Source of the DNA: Allobosea sp. CRIB-10 | GTDB taxonomy: Bacteria > Pseudomonadota > Alphaproteobacteria > Rhizobiales > Beijerinckiaceae | Direction: 5' to 3' | Length of the DNA: 64,000 bases | NCBI RefSeq assembly: GCF_900112185.1 | Contig: NZ_FOKP01000008.1 | Coordinates: 62,001-126,000, forward strand | Shown here: piece by piece, positions 34,897 through 43,442 of the stretch | Layout: each line of letters starts with the position of its first letter | Position numbering within the stretch: position 1 is the stretch's first letter | Translations under genes and position numbers: made by a program | The notes under the pieces: generated by a model | The model's database searches: none | What the model was told of the DNA's origin: nothing | The model's input: only the letters and a program-made list of their open reading frames with translations

Positions 34897-36182
34897 GCGG
34901 CTGGCCGGTCGACGCCCCTTCCCCGCTCTGGATGACCCTGTCCCGCGAGCACTTCACCGCGCCGGCCCTGAACGGCGAGATCGCTGCGGATGTGGTGGTG
35001 GTCGGTGGCGGCATTGCCGGCCTCGCCGCCGCGATCGAGCTGCGCCGGCGCGGTCGCGATGTCGTATTGCTCGAAGCCGCCCGGATCGGCTGGGGCGCCT
35101 CCGGGCGCGCCAACGGACAGGTGATCTCCGCCCTGACGCGCCATGGCCCGGAGGCGATCCGCAAGCACTGGCCGGGCGCGCGCGGCGAACGCTTCATCGA
35201 ACTCGTCCGCGGCTCCGCGGATCACCTCTACGCCCTGATCGAACGCTACGGCATCGACTGCGACGCGCGCCGCGTCGGCTGGCTGCAGCCCGCTCATACG
35301 CCCGGACGCGCCCGACGCGTGGCGGGTCTGGCCCGGCAATGGGCGCAGGCCGGAGCAGCCGCCGCGCCGGTCGAAGCCGCCGAGATGGCCCGCCGGCTCG
35401 GCACGGATTCCTATCGAGGCGGCTGGGAGCATCGTGGCGGCGGACATATCAACCCCTACGCCTTCACGGTCGGCCTCGCGCGAGCGGCCGCCTCGGACGG
35501 CGTGCGCATCTTCGAGAACACCCCGGCGACGCGGCTGCGGCAACATGGGACCGGCTGGGTCGTCGAGACGCCGTCGGGCCAGATCACCGCCGGCAAGGTC
35601 GCGCTCGCCACCGCCGCTCATACCGGGACGCTCTGGCCGGCGCTGCGTCGCTCCATCGTGCCGGTGACCTCCTATCAGGCTGCGACCCATCCGCTCGGCC
35701 CACTCGCCGACACGATCCTGCCGAATGACGAGGCCTCGTCCGATACGCGGATGGATCTGCGCTATTTCCGCAAGGACCGTGACGGGCGGCTGGTCTCGGG
35801 CGGCGCGCTCGCCATCCAGATTGGAGCAGCCAGACGCCTGCCGGCACTGGTCGCCGAGCGCCTCGCGGAAATGTTCCCGCTGCTGCCGGCCGCTCCCATG
35901 CAGCACTTCTGGGGCGGCCGGATCGCGATGACGACCGACCGGCTGCCGCATCTCCATCGCCGGGAGGACGGGCTATGCGCCTGGATCGGCTGCAACGGCC
36001 GCGGCCTGGCGCTGGCCTGCGCGATGGGGCCGGTGCTCGCCGACGCCGTCGAGGGCGTTCCGGACGACGAGCTCGCACTGCGGCCGACCAAGCCCGCGAC
36101 GATCCCGTTTCACGCGATCGTGGCGCGTTTCGCTCGCCTGATCCTCGTCTGGTACCGCATCAAGGACGGCCGGGAGATCTGA
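34893..36182 (+). CDS. FAD-dependent amine oxidoreductase (DAO family), module 2
   Basis: A 429-residue flavoprotein related to gamma-glutamylputrescine oxidase (PuuB/OrdL type). It begins SPLWMTLSREHF, has the FAD motif VVVVGGGIAGLAAAIELRRRGRDVVLLEAARIGWGASGRANGQV-type block (about residues 29-70), and ends with WGGRIAMTTDRLPHLHRREDGLCAWIGCNGRGLALA. The GTG start overlaps the preceding stop (GTGA). It is a paralogue of the module 1 oxidoreductase at 21208-22515. In this operon it would oxidise the amine exposed after ring opening, giving an aldehyde or imine; no aldehyde dehydrogenase gene follows. Confidence 0.88.
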   Translation: MSGWPVDAPSPLWMTLSREHFTAPALNGEIAADVVVVGGGIAGLAAAIELRRRGRDVVLLEAARIGWGASGRANGQVISALTRHGPEAIRKHWPGARGERFIELVRGSADHLYALIERYGIDCDARRVGWLQPAHTPGRARRVAGLARQWAQAGAAAAPVEAAEMARRLGTDSYRGGWEHRGGGHINPYAFTVGLARAAASDGVRIFENTPATRLRQHGTGWVVETPSGQITAGKVALATAAHTGTLWPALRRSIVPVTSYQAATHPLGPLADTILPNDEASSDTRMDLRYFRKDRDGRLVSGGALAIQIGAARRLPALVAERLAEMFPLLPAAPMQHFWGGRIAMTTDRLPHLHRREDGLCAWIGCNGRGLALACAMGPVLADAVEGVPDDELALRPTKPATIPFHAIVARFARLILVWYRIKDGREI

Positions 36183-36221
36183 GGCACGATCGAGTCCCGA
36201 CGATCCTGGCGACAACGCATA

Positions 36222-37547
36222 TCAGCCGTAGCGCGCTTCCGAGCGCCGATCGATCGCCAACGCCGCCAGCGTGCAGAGCGCGCCGGAGAGCAGGTAGATG
36301 CCGACCCAGGCAAGACCGAAGGTGCTCGACACCGTCAGCGCCACCAATGGCGCAAAGCCGGCGCCGATAAGCCAGGCGAGGTCGGAGGTGAGGGCCGCGC
36401 CGGTGTAGCGGTATTGCTGGCCGAAGCTCGAGGCGACCGCGCCGGCCGTCTGGCCATAAGAGAGGCCGAGCAGCCCGAAGCCGATGATCACATAGATCGT
36501 CTGCCCCGCCTGGCTGTCGCCGAAGAGCAGCGGCGCGATGATGCTGGACAGGCTGAACAGGCCGATCATCGCGCCGGACAGCAGCAGCGTGTTGCGGCGC
36601 CCGATCTGGTCGGCGACCAGGCCGGAGGTGACGATCGCTCCGGCGCCGACGACGCCGCCGGCGGCCTGGACCAGCAGGAATTCCGAGACCGAGCGATTGG
36701 TGAAGAGGTTGATCCAGCTCACCGGGAAGATGGTGACGAGGTGGAAGAGCGCGAAGCTCGCCAATGGCACGAAGGCGCCAAGGATGAGCGTGCTGCCATG
36801 GGCGCGAACAAGCTCGGAGACTCGCATCGGCACCAGCTCGCGCGTGGTCATCAGCTCCGCGAATTCATGGGTCGCGACCATGCGCAGCCGCGCGAACAAT
36901 GCGACGACGTTGATGGTGAGCGCGACGAAGAAGGGATAACGCCAGCCCCAGCCGAGGAAATCCTCCTTCGACAGCGCGCCCTCGAAATAAGCGAAGAGCC
37001 CGGCGGCAAGGATGAAGCCGAAGGGCGCGCCGAGCTGCGGCAGCATCGCGTACCAGCCACGCCGGTTGGCCGGGGCGTTGAGGGCCAGCAGCGAGGACAG
37101 GCCGTCCCAGGCGCCGCCGAGCGCGATGCCCTGCAGCAGGCGGAAGGCAGCGAGGATGACGCAGGACCAGATGCCGATCGTCTGGTAGCCCGGCAGGAAG
37201 GCGATGGCCGCGGTCGAGCCGCCGAGCAGGAAGAGCGCGGCGGTGAGCTTGGTCGTCCGGCCGTAATTGCGGTCGATCGCGAAGAACAGCACCGAGCCGA
37301 GCGGGCGCGTCACGAAGGCGAGCGCGAAGATGCCGAACGCGTAGAGCGTGCCGGTGAGTCGGTCGACGAAGGGAAAGACCAGCTCGGGGAAGACCAGCAC
37401 GCAGCCGAGGCCGAAGACGAAAAAGTCGAAATATTCGGACGTCCGCCCGATGATGACGCCGAGCGCGATATCGGCCGGGCTGACATGGTCCTTTCCGTGA
37501 TCTTCCGCCGGCAGGGCCGATGTCTGGATCGTCGCGTCAGCGCTCAT
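36222..37547 (-). CDS. MFS transporter, metabolite:H+ symporter type
   Basis: A 441-residue membrane protein with about twelve spans. It resembles the MHS family (ProP/KgtP/ShiA-like): IALGVIIGRTSEYFDFFVFGLGCVLVFPE in span 1, FVTRPLGSVLFFAIDRNYGRTTKLTAA as the loop 2-3 signature, and FRLLQGIALGGAWDGLSSLLALNAPANRRGWYAMLPQLGAPFGFILA. Members move organic acids, betaines or aromatic acids with protons. It is convergent with module 2 and divergent from cyoA. Substrate unknown. Confidence 0.9.
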   Translation of the reverse strand: MSADATIQTSALPAEDHGKDHVSPADIALGVIIGRTSEYFDFFVFGLGCVLVFPELVFPFVDRLTGTLYAFGIFALAFVTRPLGSVLFFAIDRNYGRTTKLTAALFLLGGSTAAIAFLPGYQTIGIWSCVILAAFRLLQGIALGGAWDGLSSLLALNAPANRRGWYAMLPQLGAPFGFILAAGLFAYFEGALSKEDFLGWGWRYPFFVALTINVVALFARLRMVATHEFAELMTTRELVPMRVSELVRAHGSTLILGAFVPLASFALFHLVTIFPVSWINLFTNRSVSEFLLVQAAGGVVGAGAIVTSGLVADQIGRRNTLLLSGAMIGLFSLSSIIAPLLFGDSQAGQTIYVIIGFGLLGLSYGQTAGAVASSFGQQYRYTGAALTSDLAWLIGAGFAPLVALTVSSTFGLAWVGIYLLSGALCTLAALAIDRRSEARYG

Positions 37548-37683
37548 GACCGCGAATTCCTAAGCTGGCGGCCGTCCGGAGAGACCGGACTTGCCCGCAC
37601 CTCTGACAAATGGATACGGTGGATAGAAGCAACACGTCAAACTGCCGCAATGGGACAGATTGTCTTATGTGCGGCGCGAAAGA

Positions 37684-38814
37684 ATGGACCTAGAGAACGT
37701 CAGTTCCCGGAACGGGGAGGCCTCGACTCTCTTGCGGATCTTTCGAATCATCGCGGTTCTGCCGCTTTTCGCGCTGCTCGGCGGCTGCCAATGGGTGCTG
37801 CTGGCGCCGTCAGGCGATGTTGCATTGCAACAACGAAACCTGCTTCTGGCCTCCACCGCGCTGATGCTGCTCGTCATCGTTCCGGTGATGGCGCTGACGA
37901 TCTTCTTCGCCTGGCGCTACCGCGCCTCCGCCAAGGCGAGCTACGATCCCGACTGGAACCATTCGCTGCCGCTCGAGGTGGTGATCTGGTCGGTGCCGCT
38001 GCTGATCATCATCGTCATCGGCGCGATGACCTGGATGGGCACGCATCTGCTCGATCCCTATCGCCCGCTCAACCGTATCGCGGCCGGCAAGCCGATCGTC
38101 GAGGCGCGCGCGGGCAGCAGCGCGGTCAGGAAGCAGCCGCTGGTGATCCAGGTCGTGGCGCTCGACTGGAAATGGCTCTTCCTCTACCCGGCGCAGGGCA
38201 TCGCCTCGCTCAACGAGGTGGTCGCGCCGGTCGACCAGCCGATCGAGTTCCGCATCACCTCCTCCGCGGTGATGAACTCGCTGTTTATTCCCGCGCTGGC
38301 CGGCCAGATCTATGCGATGCCCGGCATGCAGACCAAGCTCAACGCCGTGATCAACCATGCCGGCGAGTTCGAGGGCTTCTCGGCCAATTACAGCGGCGCC
38401 GGCTTCTCCGACATGCGCTTCCGCTTCCGCGGCGTCGATGATGCGGCCTTCGGCGAGTGGGTTCAGGGTGCGATCCGCAGCGGCAGCACGCTCGGGCGCG
38501 ACGAATATCTCGTGCTCGAGCGACCGAGCGAGCGCGAGCCGGTGCGCTATTTCCGCGACGTCCCCTCCGATCTCTTTACCGCGATCCTCAACATGTGCGT
38601 CGACCGCGCCAAGATGTGCACGCGCGACATGATGGCGATGGACGCCAAGGGCGGCGGCGGCAAGGAGGGCATTCATACCGTCGCGGCGCTCGAATACGAC
38701 AAGAGCGTGCGCCGCGGGGGACAGCCGCTGCCGCCGCGCCCGTTCGTGATGGCGATCTGCACGCCGACCGATGTCTACGGCGCCGCGGGCGTGACCGCCC
38801 GCGCCGTCAACTGA
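37684..38814 (+). CDS. cyoA: Cytochrome bo-type ubiquinol oxidase subunit II
   Basis: A 376-residue subunit II of the proton-pumping quinol oxidase. It is a lipoprotein: LFALLGGC gives a lipobox with Cys35 after cleavage. Two membrane spans follow ([48 protein letters not shown]), then a periplasmic cupredoxin domain without the CuA cysteines, as expected for a quinol oxidase ([47 protein letters not shown]). The ATG at 37684 gives the proper signal length; a TTG at 37660 is less likely. It is the first gene of cyoABCD-SURF1. Confidence 0.93.
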   Translation: MDLENVSSRNGEASTLLRIFRIIAVLPLFALLGGCQWVLLAPSGDVALQQRNLLLASTALMLLVIVPVMALTIFFAWRYRASAKASYDPDWNHSLPLEVVIWSVPLLIIIVIGAMTWMGTHLLDPYRPLNRIAAGKPIVEARAGSSAVRKQPLVIQVVALDWKWLFLYPAQGIASLNEVVAPVDQPIEFRITSSAVMNSLFIPALAGQIYAMPGMQTKLNAVINHAGEFEGFSANYSGAGFSDMRFRFRGVDDAAFGEWVQGAIRSGSTLGRDEYLVLERPSEREPVRYFRDVPSDLFTAILNMCVDRAKMCTRDMMAMDAKGGGGKEGIHTVAALEYDKSVRRGGQPLPPRPFVMAICTPTDVYGAAGVTARAVN

Positions 38815-38833
38815 GCCGCGAGGCGAGGCGAAC

Positions 38834-40834
38834 ATGACCTCCTATCCCGACTGGTGGAAGTTCCTCTTCGGACGCCTCACCCTCGAATCGTTCCCCTATC
38901 ACGAGCCGATCCTGGTCGTGACCTTCGCCGTCGTCCTGCTCGGCGGTCTCGCCCTCGTCGCGCTGATCACGAAGTACAAGCTCTGGGGCTATCTCTGGCA
39001 TGAGTGGTTCACCAGCGTGGACCACAAGAAGATCGGGATCATGTACATGATCCTCGGCGTCATCATGCTGCTGCGCGGCTTCGCCGACGCGCTGATGATG
39101 CGCGGCCAGCAGGCGATCGCCTTCGCCGGCAACGAGGGCTACCTGCCGCCGCACCATTACGACCAGATCTTCACCGCCCATGGCGTGATCATGATCTTCT
39201 TCGTGGCGATGCCGTTCGTCACCGGGCTGATGAACTATGTCGTGCCGCTGCAGATCGGCGCGCGTGACGTCGCCTTCCCCTTCCTCAACAATTTCAGCTT
39301 CTGGATGACGGTCGGCGGCGCCGTGCTGATCATGGCCTCGCTCTTCATCGGCGAGTTCGCCAAGGTCGGCTGGCTCGCCTATCCGCCGCTCTCGGGTGCC
39401 GCCTACTCGCCCGGGGTGGGCATGGACTACTATCTCTGGGGCCTGCAGATCGCAGGCATCGGCACGACCTTGTCCGGCGTCAACCTGATCGCGACCATCG
39501 TCAAGATGCGCGCGCCCGGCATGGACATGATGAAGATGCCGGTCTTCACCTGGACGTCGCTGTGCACCAACGTGCTGATCGTCGCGACCTTCCCGATCCT
39601 GGCGGCGACGCTCGCGCTGCTGACGCTCGACCGCTATGTCGGCACCAACTTCTTCACGAACGATCTCGGCGGCAACCCGATGATGTACGTGAACCTGATC
39701 TGGATCTGGGGCCACCCGGAGGTCTACATCCTGATCCTGCCGATCTTCGGCGTCTATTCCGAAGTCGCCTCGACCTTCTGCGGCAAGCGCCTCTTCGGCT
39801 ACGCCTCGATGGTCTATGCCACGGTGGTCATCACCATCCTGTCCTACCTGGTCTGGCTGCACCATTTCTTCACGATGGGCTCGGGCGCCAGCGTGAACTC
39901 CTTCTTCGGCATCACCACGATGATCATCTCGATCCCGACGGGCGCGAAGATCTTCAACTGGCTGTTCACGATGTATCGCGGCCGCATCCGCTTCGAGCTG
40001 CCGATGATGTGGCTGCTCGCCTTCATGATCACCTTCGTCATCGGCGGCATGACCGGCGTCATGCTCGCGGTGCCGCCGGCCGATTTCGTGCTGCACAACA
40101 GCCTGTTCCTGATCGCCCATTTCCACAACGTCATCATTGGCGGCGTGGTCTTCGGTGTCTTCGCCGGCATCGCCTACTGGTTCCCCAAGGCCTTCGGCTT
40201 CAAGCTCGACCGGTTCTGGGGCGTCCTCTCCTTCTGGTTCTGGGTGATCGGCTTCTATGTCGCCTTCATGCCGCTCTACATCCTCGGCCTGATGGGCGTG
40301 ACGCGGCGCCTCAGCCGCTTCGAGGATCCCTCGCTGCAGATCTGGTTCGTGATCGCGGCCATGGGTGCCGTGCTGATCGCGCTCGGCATCGCCTGCTTCC
40401 TGATCCAGATCGGCGTCAGCATCCTGCGCCGCGAGCAGTTGCGCGACACGACCGGCGATCCCTGGGACGGGCGCACGCTGGAATGGTCGACCTCCTCGCC
40501 GCCACCGGCCTACAACTTCGCCTTCACGCCGATCGTGCATGACCTCGACGCCTGGGCGGACATGAAGAAGCGCGGCTATACCCGCCCGCTCGCCGGTTTC
40601 CGGCCGATCCACATGCCGAGGAACACGGGCGCCGGCGTGATCATCGCAGGCCTCGCGACGCTCTGCGGCTTCGCCCTGATCTGGTACATCTGGTGGCTGG
40701 CGGCGCTGTCCTTCGTCAGCGTGCTCGCCGCCGTGATCATCCACACCTTCAACTACGACCGCGATTTCCACATCGCCGCCGACGAGGTGGTGCAGGCGGA
40801 AGATGCGCGCACCCAGCTTCTGGCCCGGGCCTGA
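38834..40834 (+). CDS. cyoB: Cytochrome bo-type ubiquinol oxidase subunit I
   Basis: The 666-residue catalytic subunit that reduces oxygen to water at a heme-copper centre and pumps protons. It contains [18 protein letters not shown], the low-spin heme His in [16 protein letters not shown], the CuB and cross-linked Tyr motif [12 protein letters not shown], the CuB pair in WLHHFFTMG and the heme ligands in [13 protein letters not shown]. Length and about fifteen membrane spans match E. coli CyoB. It stops eight bases before the subunit III start. Confidence 0.96.
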   Translation: MTSYPDWWKFLFGRLTLESFPYHEPILVVTFAVVLLGGLALVALITKYKLWGYLWHEWFTSVDHKKIGIMYMILGVIMLLRGFADALMMRGQQAIAFAGNEGYLPPHHYDQIFTAHGVIMIFFVAMPFVTGLMNYVVPLQIGARDVAFPFLNNFSFWMTVGGAVLIMASLFIGEFAKVGWLAYPPLSGAAYSPGVGMDYYLWGLQIAGIGTTLSGVNLIATIVKMRAPGMDMMKMPVFTWTSLCTNVLIVATFPILAATLALLTLDRYVGTNFFTNDLGGNPMMYVNLIWIWGHPEVYILILPIFGVYSEVASTFCGKRLFGYASMVYATVVITILSYLVWLHHFFTMGSGASVNSFFGITTMIISIPTGAKIFNWLFTMYRGRIRFELPMMWLLAFMITFVIGGMTGVMLAVPPADFVLHNSLFLIAHFHNVIIGGVVFGVFAGIAYWFPKAFGFKLDRFWGVLSFWFWVIGFYVAFMPLYILGLMGVTRRLSRFEDPSLQIWFVIAAMGAVLIALGIACFLIQIGVSILRREQLRDTTGDPWDGRTLEWSTSSPPPAYNFAFTPIVHDLDAWADMKKRGYTRPLAGFRPIHMPRNTGAGVIIAGLATLCGFALIWYIWWLAALSFVSVLAAVIIHTFNYDRDFHIAADEVVQAEDARTQLLARA

Positions 40835-40841
40835 GGGGCGG

Positions 40842-41474
40842 ATGATGGCTCAAGCGACAGCAAAGGCCGCAGGCACCGCCCCGGCATTCTACGTCACCGA
40901 GGAAGAGCACGCGCATCCGGGCGGCTCGACCATGCTCGGCTTCTGGCTCTATCTGATGAGCGACTGCCTGGTCTTCGCAGTCCTCTTCGCGACTTATGGC
41001 GTGCTCGGGCGTAATTACGCCGCTGGCCCCTCCGGCGCCGATCTGTTCGACCTGAAGCTGGTGGCGGTCAACACCGCCATGCTGTTGTTCTCCTCGATCA
41101 CCTATGGCTTCGCCATGCTGGCGATGGACAAGGGCCGCCAAGCGGCGATGCAGGGCTGGCTCGTGGTCACCGCGCTGTTCGGTCTCGCCTTCCTCGGGAT
41201 CGAGCTCTACGAGTTCGCGCACCTGATTCATGAGGGCGCGACGCCGATGCGCAGCGCCTTCCTGTCGTCGTTCTTCACCCTGGTTGGCACGCATGGCTTG
41301 CACGTCACCTTCGGCCTGATCTGGCTCACGGTCCTGATGGTGCAGGTCTCGCAGCATGGGCTGATCGAAGCCAACCGGCGCCGGCTGATGTGCCTTTCCA
41401 TGTTCTGGCACTTCCTCGACGTCGTCTGGATCGGCGTCTTCACCTTCGTCTATCTGATGGGCGTGCTGAAATGA
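40842..41474 (+). CDS. cyoC: Cytochrome bo-type ubiquinol oxidase subunit III
   Basis: A 210-residue five-span subunit. The segment [27 protein letters not shown] opens the first span, and [41 protein letters not shown] is the family core. GAGGGGCG precedes tandem ATGs at 40842 and 40845. Its stop overlaps the start of cyoD. Confidence 0.95.
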   Translation: MMAQATAKAAGTAPAFYVTEEEHAHPGGSTMLGFWLYLMSDCLVFAVLFATYGVLGRNYAAGPSGADLFDLKLVAVNTAMLLFSSITYGFAMLAMDKGRQAAMQGWLVVTALFGLAFLGIELYEFAHLIHEGATPMRSAFLSSFFTLVGTHGLHVTFGLIWLTVLMVQVSQHGLIEANRRRLMCLSMFWHFLDVVWIGVFTFVYLMGVLK

Positions 41475-41860
41475 GCCAGAACCAGGCAGAGGCGCAGGGC
41501 GGCCACCACGACGCCCATCATGACGGGCACGATGCCCATGGCGCGGCGCATGGCAGCATGCGCGGCTACGTCACCGGCTTCCTGCTTTCCGTCGTCCTGA
41601 CCGCGATCCCGTTCTGGCTCGTCATGAACGACGTGCTGAGCAATTCGACGCTGACGGCGATCGTGATCATGCTCTTCGCCGCCGTGCAGATCGTCGTCCA
41701 CATGGTCTATTTCCTGCACATGAACGGCCGCTCGGAGGGTGGCTGGACGATGCTGGCGCTGATTTTCACGATCTTGATCGTGGCGATCGCGCTCGCCGGC
41801 TCGCTCTGGGTGATGTACCACCTCAACACCAACATGATGCCGGACATGCACCGGATGTGA
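41471..41860 (+). CDS. cyoD: Cytochrome bo-type ubiquinol oxidase subunit IV
   Basis: A 129-residue three-span subunit with an N-terminal His/Asp-rich arm ([20 protein letters not shown]). It then has [21 protein letters not shown], the [20 protein letters not shown] signature, and a last span ending [11 protein letters not shown]. The His-rich arm is longer than in E. coli CyoD and could bind metal. It is coupled to cyoC through ATGA. Confidence 0.94.
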   Translation: MSQNQAEAQGGHHDAHHDGHDAHGAAHGSMRGYVTGFLLSVVLTAIPFWLVMNDVLSNSTLTAIVIMLFAAVQIVVHMVYFLHMNGRSEGGWTMLALIFTILIVAIALAGSLWVMYHLNTNMMPDMHRM

Positions 41861-41870
41861 GGCCAAGCCC

Positions 41871-42614
41871 GTGTCCTCCGACACGGCTGGCCGGCGCGGC
41901 GGCGCCGCCCGGATCGTCTTCATCGCCGGCTTTTGCGTCGTCGCACTGGTCTGTGCCGGCCTCGGCATCTGGCAGCTCCAGCGGCTGAACTGGAAGCTCG
42001 ACCTGATCGCCCGTGTCGAGGCTCGTCTTCGGGCCCCGCCCGTCCCTGCCCCGGGCCCCGCGACATGGGATGCGATTACCGGCACTGCCGACGAGTATCG
42101 TCGCGTCGTTCTACAAGGGCGCTATATCGAGGCGCCGGAAACGCTGACGATGGCAGTGACCGAGCGGGGCGCCGGCTTCTGGGTGCTGGCGCCGTTCCGG
42201 GCCGATGCCGGCTTCACCGTCCTCGTCAATCGCGGCTTCGTGCCGGAGGGCAAGCGTGCCCCGGGCGACAGGAGAAAAACCGCAAACGACGAAACCAGGG
42301 TCGTCGGCCTGCTACGGCCGAGCGAGCCCGGCGGCGGTTTCCTGCGCGCCAACGATCCCAGGGCCGGCCGCTGGTATTCGCGCGACGTGGCCGCGATCGC
42401 GCAGGCGCAGGGATTGGGGCAGGTCGCGCCCTATTTCGTCGATGCGGATGCGGCTGCCGAACCCGGCCCCCTGCCCCGGGGCGGGATGACGCAAGTCAGC
42501 TTCCGCAACACGCATCTGGTCTATGCGCTGACCTGGTTCTGCCTGGCGCTGATGAGCGCCGGCGCGGCGGCGTTCCTGATCACCCGCCGGGCCGACGACC
42601 CGTCCATGTCCTGA
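41871..42614 (+). CDS. SURF1 family oxidase assembly protein
   Basis: A 247-residue inner-membrane protein with N- and C-terminal anchors: IVFIAGFCVVALVCAGLGIWQLQRLNWKLDLI and FRNTHLVYALTWFCLALMSAGAAAFLI. Between them lies the SURF1 domain (GYxR-type YRRVVLQGRYIEAPETLTM, GFTVLVNRGFVPEGKR, YFVDAD). SURF1 proteins help insert heme into terminal oxidases; one linked to cyoABCD serves the quinol oxidase. The start is a GTG at 41871. No cyoE is present. The gene is convergent with a small reverse-strand gene. Confidence 0.93.
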   Translation: MSSDTAGRRGGAARIVFIAGFCVVALVCAGLGIWQLQRLNWKLDLIARVEARLRAPPVPAPGPATWDAITGTADEYRRVVLQGRYIEAPETLTMAVTERGAGFWVLAPFRADAGFTVLVNRGFVPEGKRAPGDRRKTANDETRVVGLLRPSEPGGGFLRANDPRAGRWYSRDVAAIAQAQGLGQVAPYFVDADAAAEPGPLPRGGMTQVSFRNTHLVYALTWFCLALMSAGAAAFLITRRADDPSMS

Positions 42615-42639
42615 AGGACAAGGCGGAGCGCCCGGCCGG

Positions 42640-42846
42640 TCAGCAGGCCCGGCATTCGAACGGCTGGATCTGCGCCCGCCCCTGCAGGACGACGATCCGT
42701 TCGGCCGCACCGTCGGGCTTCACGCGGATCACGCCCTCATCTGCGCATTCGTCGATGAAATACGCGGGAAGACCGGCACGAAGGGCCTTCTCGATCGACT
42801 GCTTGCGAAATTGCTTCAGCTTCTCATGGTCCAAGGCGAGCTCCAT
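42640..42846 (-). CDS. Small hypothetical protein
   Basis: A 68-residue protein (MELALDHEKLKQFRKQSIEKALRAG...IQPFECRAC) with an amphipathic helix at the start and a cysteine-containing tail. An in-frame extension to 42939 adds 31 residues of less protein-like composition. I do not recognise a family, but residue composition and codon use look coding. It sits between SURF1 and the iron-regulated hemP promoter region and is divergent from hemP, so it may share that control region. Confidence 0.55.
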   Translation of the reverse strand: MELALDHEKLKQFRKQSIEKALRAGLPAYFIDECADEGVIRVKPDGAAERIVVLQGRAQIQPFECRAC

Positions 42847-42990
42847 TGCGCATGAGCCGGTGGCACCCTTCGAGTGCGATTTGGGGTGGTGTCGGAGATT
42901 TTCAAGCGCCGGCCCCGAGCGCAGCACCCCAGCTTGCACTGCTCGGTCATGCGTGCAGCGGCCGTTTAGGAACCGACGGCATCCGTATTG

Positions 42991-43030
42991 GCAATTTTGA
43001 ATGATTATACGTATAAACTATTGTAATTGC
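42991..43030. promoter_or_regulatory. 40-bp nested dyad, candidate iron-responsive operator
   Basis: A perfect palindrome TTATACGTATAA (43005-43016) shares its centre (43010.5) with outer arms GCAATT (42991-42996) and AATTGC (43025-43030). Overall 14 of 20 positions are symmetric. The stretch is strikingly AT-rich for this genome and lies 64 bp upstream of hemP, so a Fur/Irr/RirA-type site is the natural guess. Confidence 0.55.
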
Positions 43031-43093
43031 TATATTTTTTGAACGATGGCAAGTTAATCTGGCCTCTCGGGGCACCGTTTTGACCAGAGCGCC

Positions 43094-43300
43094 ATGGACA
43101 CTCGACCCCCCCTGCGATCGCCCAACCCCATGCCGAGGTGTGATCACGGCCAGCGTTTCGCCAGCCGATCTGGCAGGATCGTGAAGGTGATCGCCAGCTC
43201 TGCCATCTTCGGCAGCGCGACCGAAATCGGGATCGAGCATCATGGCGAGCTCTACCGGCTCAAGATCACGCGTCAGGGGAAGCTGATCCTGACCAAGTGA
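43094..43300 (+). CDS. hemP: Hemin uptake protein HemP
   Basis: A 68-residue protein with the HemP/HmuP signature at its C-terminus: IGIEHHGELYRLKITRQGKLILTK, preceded by SSAIFGSATE. In rhizobia such proteins are needed for activation of the hemin receptor gene and are controlled by iron. Here it is alone, in an AT-rich regulatory context, and convergent with a TonB-dependent receptor rather than upstream of one. No other hemin uptake genes (hmuTUV, hmuS) are nearby. Confidence 0.88.
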   Translation: MDTRPPLRSPNPMPRCDHGQRFASRSGRIVKVIASSAIFGSATEIGIEHHGELYRLKITRQGKLILTK

Positions 43301-43301
43301 C

Positions 43302-43317
43302 CGGCGCCGAGGCGCCG
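43302..43317 (+). terminator. GC-rich hairpin after hemP
   Basis: CGGCGC-cgag-GCGCCG directly follows the hemP stop (43298-43300). No T-run follows, so function as a terminator is uncertain. Confidence 0.4.
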
Positions 43318-43442
43318 CCTGCCCTGCCCGCTTGCCAAGTCTCAGGCGCGTGACGCCTTCCAGTGCGTCAACGATATTAACGGGTGCGGCGTGGTGGCAG
43401 GGCGCACGCCCCGCCCGCACGCCGATTCTGTCGCTCCCCTGC

